A stretch of DNA of 7,445 nt from WHTG01 sp035540515 (lineage in GTDB: Bacteria > Actinomycetota > Nitriliruptoria > Euzebyales > Egibacteraceae). Shown piece after piece: positions 1-5,299 of the stretch; position 1 is the stretch's first letter; the number at the start of each line of letters is the position of its first letter. The position numbers and the translations under genes are program-made. The DNA lies in assembly GCA_035540515.1 (NCBI GenBank), contig DATLGM010000007.1, positions 1 to 7,445 of the forward strand. The letters run 5' to 3'. The notes beneath the pieces were generated by a model that saw nothing but the letters and a program-made list of their open reading frames with translations, was not told the origin of the DNA and did not search any database.

Positions 1-2
1 CT

Positions 3-311
3 GCGCACGCTGGCTCGTCAGCCGGCGCCACCGCGGCTTCGATGCAGCCGGGCAGCGCAGGCGGAGTTGCCGACAGCGAGGAGGAACAGATCGTGGCCGC
101 GCTGCTCACCGCCCAGGAGGCCCAGCCGGCAGACGAGAGCAACGTGCTGCTGGCAACGCGCCGGCCCGATCTTGGAGCAGTGGTGCGGTTGGTGGGCGCC
201 GCCGGCCTGCTGGTGGCGACGGGGCTCGCCAGCCGGTCGCGAACCGGCGTCACCCCTTCCGTTGCGTCCACCCGATCTGCGGGGAGGTCGCCCCGGCGAC
301 GTCGAACGTGA
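3..311 (+). CDS. Possible C-terminal part of an unknown protein (5' end outside window)
   Basis: A frame with no stop runs from the left edge (first full codon at base 3) to a TGA at 309-311, giving about 102 residues. An internal ATG lies at 42, but the frame is open before it, so either a start at 42 or a truncated longer gene is possible. The middle part looks protein-like: an acidic stretch (SEEEQIVAALLTAQEAQ) followed by a hydrophobic segment (about VVRLVGAAGLLVATGLA, bases 180-231) that could be one membrane helix. The tail is Arg/Ser-rich. Third positions are mostly G/C, but the antisense frame sharing those third positions is also open from the end of the small lipoprotein gene to the edge, so codon bias cannot choose the strand. 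I recognise no family. This may not be a gene. Confidence 0.25.
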   Translation, partial: AHAGSSAGATAASMQPGSAGGVADSEEEQIVAALLTAQEAQPADESNVLLATRRPDLGAVVRLVGAAGLLVATGLASRSRTGVTPSVASTRSAGRSPRRRRT

Positions 312-327
312 GCGCGGCTGACTCGAT

Positions 328-347
328 CTCACCCCGCGGGGGGCGAG
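328..347 (-). terminator. GC-rich hairpin, probable U-tract-less terminator after the lipoprotein gene
   Basis: Read on the - strand, CTCGCCCC and GGGGTGAG form an 8-bp stem with one G-U wobble around a four-base loop (CCGC). It starts five bases beyond the lipoprotein stop codon. On the + strand the wobble becomes an A/C mismatch, so the hairpin is better formed in the - strand transcript. No T-run follows, which is common for hairpin terminators in high-GC actinobacteria. The function is inferred from position and structure only. Confidence 0.45.
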
Positions 348-352
348 CCGGT

Positions 353-508
353 TCAGTCGTCGCCTTCGCCGCCCTCTTCTTCGCCGCCGCCCTCGCCGCC
401 GCCTTCGCCCTCGATGACGCCTGCGCCTTCGCCCCCGCCATCGCACGCGGTGGCCCCCAGCAGGAGCAGGGAGGACAGAATTGCAGCGAGGAGCTTCTTC
501 GCGAGCAT
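353..508 (-). CDS. Very small predicted lipoprotein with Gly/Glu-rich tail
   Basis: This 51-residue product begins with a lipoprotein-type signal peptide: Lys4-Lys5, a hydrophobic core at about residues 6-17, then LLGATAC with Cys22 as the likely lipidated residue. The -3 residue is Ala rather than Leu, so the lipobox is slightly off consensus. After cleavage only 30 residues remain, almost all Gly and Glu with Asp at the end, so the mature part is strongly acidic, low complexity and probably disordered. I chose the ATG at 508 because GAAGGA lies a few bases upstream; the same frame extends to a GTG at 538, but that would put ten polar residues before the signal peptide. It lies 35 bases after tRNA-Thr on the same strand and may share its promoter; a GC hairpin follows directly. 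No family is recognised. The antisense frame is also open, so the strand rests on the signal peptide, ribosome site and hairpin. Confidence 0.5.
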   Translation of the reverse strand: MLAKKLLAAILSSLLLLGATACDGGGEGAGVIEGEGGGEGGGEEEGGEGDD

Positions 509-543
509 CGAGGTTCCTTCTGACGACGCTTCGGACACCTTCG

Positions 544-616
544 AGCCGGGACGGGGAATCGAACCCCGGACCTATTCATTACGAGTGAATCGCTCTGCCG
601 ACTGAGCTATCCCGGC
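544..616 (-). tRNA. tRNA-Thr (anticodon CGU)
   Basis: On the - strand a full 73-base cloverleaf folds: acceptor stem GCCGGGA with TCCCGGC, D arm GCTC/GAGC with the GG pair in the loop, anticodon stem ATTCA/TGAAT around the loop CTCGTAA, and T stem CGGGG/CCCCG around TTCGATT. The anticodon at loop positions 34-36 is CGT, which reads the Thr codon ACG. The discriminator base is T and CCA is not encoded, so it must be added after transcription. All stems pair without mismatch. ACG is expected to be a frequent Thr codon at this GC content. Confidence 0.97.
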
Positions 617-626
617 GGTGCGGGCA

Positions 627-654
627 AGTGTAAAGGCGCCGCCGCGGGGTGCAA
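627..654 (-). promoter_or_regulatory. Probable promoter of tRNA-Thr
   Basis: Reading the - strand toward the tRNA, TTGCAC (649-654) and TACACT (627-632) are separated by 16 bases. The -10 matches the TATAAT consensus at 4 of 6 positions and the -35 has the TTG core. The -10 ends ten bases before the tRNA 5' end, placing transcription start a few bases before the mature tRNA, as usual for tRNA genes. The short AT-containing patch stands out in very GC-rich DNA. The small lipoprotein downstream could be read from the same promoter. No convincing promoter for the divergent regulator gene was found in 617-713. Confidence 0.5.
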
Positions 655-713
655 TCGTCGTGCGCCGGCCGCCCAGGCGTTGCCACGAGTGACCGTTTCC
701 GGCGGGAATCCTC

Positions 714-2489
714 ATGCTTTCCGCCCAGATGGGTAACGCTCCCACCATGCTCGAGCAGCGCACGCTGCCTCCCGACCCTGCCAGCGCGTCGGCGGCGCGC
801 CGGTTCGCGCACGCCGTGCTGCGGCAGTGGGAGGAAGCCGAGCTGGCCGACGTGGTCGCGCTGCTCGTCAGCGAGCTGGTCACCAACGCCGTCCTGCACG
901 CCGGTTCACAGGTCGACGTGACCGTCAGCCACCGCGGCGACGTCCTGCGCGTCGAGGTCGGCGATGGCTCGTCGGTGCTGCCGGGCCAGCGCGACTACAA
1001 CACCGATGCCTCGACCGGGCGGGGCCTGGGGATGCTCGAGCTGCTGGCGGAGCGCTGGGGCGTGGAGCCGTTGGCGAGCAACGGCAAGGTCGTGTGGTTC
1101 GAGCTGCCCGCCACCCACCCGGTGGAGGTCACCGCGCCAGCGCCCGAGCCCCCCGCCGTGGTGGTGCTGCCCGAGGACGAGGTCGTCATCCGGCTGCTCA
1201 GCGCTCCGGTGCAGCTGTTCCGCGCGATGCAGGAGCACACCGACGCCCTGCTGCGCGAGTACGCACTCATCTCTCTGCAACACCGCGGTCCGGGTCGCGC
1301 GCCGCCCCACCTGGTCGTCGACACGCGCGCGGTCGACGCCCAGCTGCAGGCCGCCGTCGAAGCGGGGCGGACCGCCACCGATCTGGTCGTCGCCGCTCCG
1401 GCGTCGGCCCGCGAGACGATCGTCGAGGCCTCCGAGGCGCTGGGGGTCGCCGACCGGCTCGCGGCCAACGGCCAGCTGCTCACCTCGCCGGCGCTGACCG
1501 AGGTCCGTGCCTGCCGGGAGTGGTTCCTTGCACAGGTCGTCGACCAGCTCGACGGTCGCTCACCGTCGCCATGGGCGATGGAGTCCGACGAAGCCGAGCG
1601 CCGGGAGCCGGTCCCCATCGAGCACCGCGCGGTCCTGGATGCCCTCGACGTCGCAATCGTCGTCGCAGACGACGTCAACCACATCGCCTACGTCAACGAC
1701 GCCGCGGCGCAGCTGTTCGGCTGGCCCCGCGGACTGCTGGAGGGCCAGCGATTGACCACGCTCATCCCCCAGCGACTGCACGAGGCGCACGTCGCCGGCT
1801 ACAGCCGCTACCTGGTCACCCGCCGACCCCGGCTGATCGGGCACCCCGTCCGCGTCCCGGCGCGCCGGCGCGACGGCTCGGAGGTCGAGGTCGAGCTGCT
1901 GCTCGGTACGGTGACCCCTCCCCGCGGGCGCGAGCTGTTCACGGCGATGTTGCGCCCCGTCGAGGACCCCGGCACCCCCAACCTCGCCGACCACCAGTGG
2001 CTCGCCGTCGTCGACGGCATCCTCGACCGGATCGACCAGCGGGTCGCCGCCGGTCCCCGCGAAACCGCCAAGGTCGTACTCGAAGCGGTGCTCGCCGAGA
2101 TCGGCTGGGACTTCTCGTCGTGGTGGGAGCCCGACGGCGAGACCCTGCGGTGCCGAGCGATGGTGTCCCCTCGCGAGCAGTCACTGATCGGCTTCGCCGC
2201 GGCCACCAGCGGCCGGCGGTTCGCGCCGGGGGTGGGTCTGCCCGGGCGGGTGTGGCAGAGCCGGCAGTCGCTGTGGATCGACGACGTGGTCAGCGACGCC
2301 AACTTCCCCCGCCTGAAGGTCGCGCTGGAACACGGTCTGCGGACCGCCTGCGCGATTCCGCTGATCGCCGACGGTCAGGTGACGGGCGTGATCGAGCTGT
2401 TCAGCAGCGAGACCCGCCGGCGCGACGAGGCGCTGCTCGCGGCGTTGAGCACCGTCGGCCGGGTGATCGCCACCGCCAACAGGAGCTGA
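714..2489 (+). CDS. Anti-sigma-type HATPase fused to PAS and GAF sensor domains
   Basis: This 591-residue cytoplasmic protein has no signal peptide or membrane segment. Residues about 16-132 form an RsbW/SpoIIAB-like GHKL ATPase: N box E54-LVT-N58, a G1-like VGDGSS at 82-87, and G2 box GRGLGM at 102-107. Residues about 138-300 match no domain I can name and look mostly helical. Residues about 304-417 resemble a PAS domain (AIVVADDVNHIAYVNDAA). Residues about 430-588 resemble a GAF domain (GVGLPGRVWQSRQSLWIDDV). There is no histidine phosphoacceptor domain, PP2C phosphatase, STAS or DNA-binding domain. By family, such ATPases phosphorylate STAS anti-anti-sigma proteins and/or bind sigma factors; here the sensors presumably tune that activity. 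No partner gene is adjacent. The start is uncertain: ATG at 714, 729 or 747 all lack a strong ribosome site, and homology should begin near residue 12. prfC follows 38 bases later. Confidence 0.85.
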   Translation: MLSAQMGNAPTMLEQRTLPPDPASASAARRFAHAVLRQWEEAELADVVALLVSELVTNAVLHAGSQVDVTVSHRGDVLRVEVGDGSSVLPGQRDYNTDASTGRGLGMLELLAERWGVEPLASNGKVVWFELPATHPVEVTAPAPEPPAVVVLPEDEVVIRLLSAPVQLFRAMQEHTDALLREYALISLQHRGPGRAPPHLVVDTRAVDAQLQAAVEAGRTATDLVVAAPASARETIVEASEALGVADRLAANGQLLTSPALTEVRACREWFLAQVVDQLDGRSPSPWAMESDEAERREPVPIEHRAVLDALDVAIVVADDVNHIAYVNDAAAQLFGWPRGLLEGQRLTTLIPQRLHEAHVAGYSRYLVTRRPRLIGHPVRVPARRRDGSEVEVELLLGTVTPPRGRELFTAMLRPVEDPGTPNLADHQWLAVVDGILDRIDQRVAAGPRETAKVVLEAVLAEIGWDFSSWWEPDGETLRCRAMVSPREQSLIGFAAATSGRRFAPGVGLPGRVWQSRQSLWIDDVVSDANFPRLKVALEHGLRTACAIPLIADGQVTGVIELFSSETRRRDEALLAALSTVGRVIATANRS

Positions 2490-2527
2490 CCGATCCAGCG
2501 CGTGGGATGACCGGTACCGTGGTCGCC

Positions 2528-4129
2528 ATGTCCGCCGAAGACCGGTCCCTGCTCGACGCCGTCGCAAAACGGCGCACCTTTGCGATCATCAGCCACCCCG
2601 ACGCTGGCAAGACCACGCTGACCGAGAAGTTCCTGCTGTATGCCGGCGCCGTGCAGGAAGCCGGCGCAGTCAAGTCGCGCCGTCAGGCAAAGACCGCCAC
2701 GTCGGACTGGATGGAGCTGGAGAAGCAGCGGGGCATCTCGATCTCCTCGACGGTGCTGCACTTCGCCTGGCGGGACTGGCGCTTCAACCTGCTCGACACC
2801 CCAGGCCACGCCGACTTCTCGGAGGACACCTACCGGACGCTGTGCGCCGCCGATGCTGCGGTGATGGTGCTGGACATCGCCAAGGGTCTGGAGCCGCAGA
2901 CGCTGAAGCTGTTCAAGGTGTGCGCCGACCGCGGCCTGCCGATCGTCACCTTCGTCAACAAGTGCGACCGGCCTGGGCTGCCACCGCTGGGACTGCTTGA
3001 CGAGATCCGGGATCGGATCGGCCTGGACCCCGTGCCGTTGACCTGGCCGGTGGCCGACGGTCCCGAGTTCGAGGGCATCGTGGACCGGCGCGGCGGCGAG
3101 CTGGTCCGCTTCGACCGGACGTCCCACGGCTCGCGGATGGGTGACGAGGAACGCGTGCCGCTCGAGAAGGCCGAGCCACAGATCGCCCCGCCGCTGCGGT
3201 TCACCACGGCGTTGGAGGAGCTGGAGCTGCTCGACCTCGACGGCATCGAGCTGGACCGCGACGCGTTCCTGGCCGGCAAGCAGACCCCGGTCTTCTTCGG
3301 CAGCGCGCTGGCGAACTTCGGGGTCCGCCTGCTGCTCGAGGGCTTCGCGGAACTGGCTCCGCCGCCACGTGCCCAGCCCAGTGTCGACCCGCCTGGTGTG
3401 CGCCCCGTGGAGGCGCCGTTCAGCGCGCAGGTGTTCAAGATCCAGGCGAACATGGACCCCCGTCACCGCGACCGGGTCGCGTTCATGCGGGTCAACAGCG
3501 GGCGCTTCGAGCGCGGCATGTCCGCGGTCCACGCGCGCACCGGCCGCCCCTACACGCTCAAGTACGCGCACCAGCTGTTCGCACAGGACCGCGAGACGGT
3601 CGACGTGGCGGTGCCCGGTGACATCGTCGGCGTGGTCAACGCCACCGGGCTGCTGCCCGGCGACACCCTGCACGCGGGCCCCAAGGTCGAGTTCCCGCCC
3701 ATCCCCACGTTCGCCCCGGAGCAGTTCGCCTCGGTGCGCAACCGCGACACCTCCCGCTACAAGCAGTTCCGCAGCGGCATCGCCAAGCTTGACGAGGAAG
3801 GCGTGGTGCACGTGCTGCGCCGGCCCGAGTACGGCGATCAGGAGCCGATCTTCGCCGGTGTCGGCCAGCTGCAGTTCGAGGTGGCGAGCTATCGCATGGC
3901 GACCGAGTTCGGCTGTGAGATCACGCTGTCGCCGGCGCCGTGGCAGTTCGCCCGTCGTGTGTCGGCCGCGGACGTGCCGAAGGTGGAGGGTCAGCGCGGC
4001 ACGGTGCTGTGTCAGGACTCCCAGGGTCGCTGGCTGGTGCTGTTCGCCTCGGACTACGCGCTGCAGTGGGCGGTCGAGGACCACCCCGACGTGGTGTTCG
4101 GCGAGCTCGGCGTCGCGCGGTCGGCGTAG
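2528..4129 (+). CDS. prfC: Peptide chain release factor 3 (translational GTPase)
   Basis: RF3 is the GTPase that recycles RF1/RF2 from the ribosome after peptide release. The 533-residue product matches E. coli RF3 (529 residues) along its whole length. GTPase motifs are in order: P-loop region SHPDAGKTT (22-30), the EKQRGISI switch region (65-72), DTPGH (90-94), NKCD (144-147, with Cys where E. coli has Leu) and GSAL (258-261). KIQANMDPRHRDRVAFMR (304-321) is the conserved opening of the second domain, followed by the RF3 C-terminal domain. I chose the ATG at 2528 because MSAEDRSLLDAVAKRRTF aligns in length with the E. coli N-terminus. An in-frame ATG at 2507 would add seven residues. Neither has a good ribosome site; AGGAG at 2481-2485 is too far away. 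The frame stays open far upstream through the regulator gene, but that part is not coding. Confidence 0.96.
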   Translation: MSAEDRSLLDAVAKRRTFAIISHPDAGKTTLTEKFLLYAGAVQEAGAVKSRRQAKTATSDWMELEKQRGISISSTVLHFAWRDWRFNLLDTPGHADFSEDTYRTLCAADAAVMVLDIAKGLEPQTLKLFKVCADRGLPIVTFVNKCDRPGLPPLGLLDEIRDRIGLDPVPLTWPVADGPEFEGIVDRRGGELVRFDRTSHGSRMGDEERVPLEKAEPQIAPPLRFTTALEELELLDLDGIELDRDAFLAGKQTPVFFGSALANFGVRLLLEGFAELAPPPRAQPSVDPPGVRPVEAPFSAQVFKIQANMDPRHRDRVAFMRVNSGRFERGMSAVHARTGRPYTLKYAHQLFAQDRETVDVAVPGDIVGVVNATGLLPGDTLHAGPKVEFPPIPTFAPEQFASVRNRDTSRYKQFRSGIAKLDEEGVVHVLRRPEYGDQEPIFAGVGQLQFEVASYRMATEFGCEITLSPAPWQFARRVSAADVPKVEGQRGTVLCQDSQGRWLVLFASDYALQWAVEDHPDVVFGELGVARSA

Positions 4130-4171
4130 CCGGCGGACCAGGGCGGACCGGCGGACGTAACCGGCGCCGGA
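4130..4171. repeat. Convergent intergenic gap with GGCGGAC repeats and small inverted repeats
   Basis: The 42 bases between the ends of prfC and holB carry three copies of GGCGGAC, at 4132, 4142 and 4150, the first two extended to GGCGGACC. The 10-base palindrome CCGGCGCCGG lies at 4161-4170, and CCGGCG (4148-4153) can pair with CGCCGG (4165-4170) around an 11-base loop. With two genes ending here from opposite sides, a bidirectional terminator is plausible, but there is no T-run and pairing is limited, so this may simply be GC-rich spacer. Confidence 0.3.
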
Positions 4172-5299
4172 TCAGGTGAGCGCGAGAGCGGACAGGCGCA
4201 GGAACATCGCCTCCAACGTCAGTGCCTGCTGGACGTTGAACTCCAGGGACTCGCGGGTCTCCACGACGAGGTCGAGCGCCTCGAGCAGCTGCGGCGCGTC
4301 GAAGGCCTCGGCGTCGGCGCGGACCTGGTCGGCGGCGTCGGTGTGGATCAGCGGCGCGCCACCGCGGGAGACGACGACGCAGTCGCGCAGCCAGCCGGCG
4401 AGGTCATCCAGCGCCGCCTGGACGGTGACGACCCGGGCCTCCCGCTCGCGACGGCCGGCGCGCTCCTGCAGCTGCTTGACGACGCCGGCGGGGGGCTCGT
4501 CGCCGTAGTCGGCGGCGAGCTCCTCGAGGTCACGCTTGGCCTGCCCCTTCAGCGCCGCGGTCCGCCGCTTCACCTCGTCGTCCAGCGCACGCGCCGCCAT
4601 CACCGCCATGCCCGGGCCGCCCTCGCGCAGCAACGCCGGCCAGGAGCGGTGCGCGCGCAGGTCGTCCACACCGCCAGGCTGTGCCAGCCGCGCCAGCTGC
4701 ACGGGCGAGCCCATCGACGCCCTGACCGCCAGGGCTCGCTCTGCATCGTCGTCCAGGCCCAGCGTCCGGCCGTGCGCGTCCAGCGCGGCGCTGTCCCAGG
4801 CGACGAAGCGCACCACCCGGCAGCGCGACAGGATCGTGTCGAGCAGCTCGTCGGGATCCGTGATCTCCAGCACCCACACGGTGTGCGGTGGGGGCTCCTC
4901 CAGACCCTTGAGGAACTTGTTCTGCGTCTGCTCGTTCATCCGCTCGGCGTCGGCGACCCGCAGCACCTTGGTCCGCCCCTCGGCGAGCGTCAGCGAGGCG
5001 GTCCGCAGCCAGTCGCGCACGTCGTCGACCCGGTGGAAGGCGCCGGTGGGCACGAACTCCGACAGCGCGGGGTAGGCCCCGGACAGGCAGCGCCGGCAGA
5101 TGTCGCAGACCCCGCACGGGGGCGCGAACGACCCGCAGTTGGTGGCCGCGGCCAGCCACCTCACCGCCTGCTGCTGACCGACGGCGGCCGGTCCGATGAA
5201 CGCCCAGGCGTGGGAGACCTCGTCCCGTTCGACGGCCGTCCGCAGCACCTGCACCGCGTGCTGCTGACCGGGCACGTCCCACACGTCGGTGGCGGTCAC
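4172..5299 (-). CDS. holB: DNA polymerase III delta-prime subunit (clamp loader)
   Basis: The 375-residue product is the delta-prime subunit of the clamp-loader complex that places the sliding clamp on DNA. It has the AAA+ clamp-loader layout: VSHAWAFIGPAAVGQQQA (28-45) replaces the P-loop and has Gln where the nucleotide-binding Lys would be, as expected for delta-prime, which does not hydrolyse ATP. A zinc module follows with Cys55, Cys62, Cys65 and Cys68, plus an extra Cys71. NKFLKGLEEPPPHTVWVLEI (127-146) and the SRC motif (158-160) are family hallmarks; the SRC Arg acts in trans on the neighbouring ATP site. The C-terminal part is helical and poorly conserved. The GTG start at 5299 is supported by the four-base GTGA overlap with the upstream stop and by AGGG five bases upstream, so translation is probably coupled to the kinase gene. 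A later start would remove conserved sequence. Confidence 0.93.
   Translation of the reverse strand: MTATDVWDVPGQQHAVQVLRTAVERDEVSHAWAFIGPAAVGQQQAVRWLAAATNCGSFAPPCGVCDICRRCLSGAYPALSEFVPTGAFHRVDDVRDWLRTASLTLAEGRTKVLRVADAERMNEQTQNKFLKGLEEPPPHTVWVLEITDPDELLDTILSRCRVVRFVAWDSAALDAHGRTLGLDDDAERALAVRASMGSPVQLARLAQPGGVDDLRAHRSWPALLREGGPGMAVMAARALDDEVKRRTAALKGQAKRDLEELAADYGDEPPAGVVKQLQERAGRREREARVVTVQAALDDLAGWLRDCVVVSRGGAPLIHTDAADQVRADAEAFDAPQLLEALDLVVETRESLEFNVQQALTLEAMFLRLSALALT

Noticed and set aside
18..446. - strand ORF rich in Arg at its start
   Set aside because: A low-complexity Arg/Gly product from the frame-shifted Gly/Glu repeat; no protein-like composition.
308..523. + strand ORF of 71 residues with a hydrophobic segment
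   Set aside because: Its hydrophobic part is the reverse complement of Gly/Glu codons. The opposite strand has a proper signal peptide, ribosome site and hairpin, so the lipoprotein is the better call.
250..579. - strand ORF of 109 residues with an Ala/Lys/Arg-rich stretch
   Set aside because: It starts inside the tRNA gene and overlaps the lipoprotein in another frame; the basic stretch is again a frame-shifted reading of the acidic repeats.
617..713. Promoter or operator for the + strand regulator gene
   Set aside because: I looked for -35/-10 and general-stress-type elements and found nothing convincing beyond the tRNA promoter on the other strand.
2481..2485. AGGAG as the ribosome site for prfC
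   Set aside because: It is 21 bases from the ATG at 2507 and 42 from the ATG at 2528, too far for either.
2375..4084. 569-residue antisense ORF over prfC
   Set aside because: Third-position pattern and conservation belong to prfC; the antisense product is rich in Arg/His/Gln with no recognisable motif.
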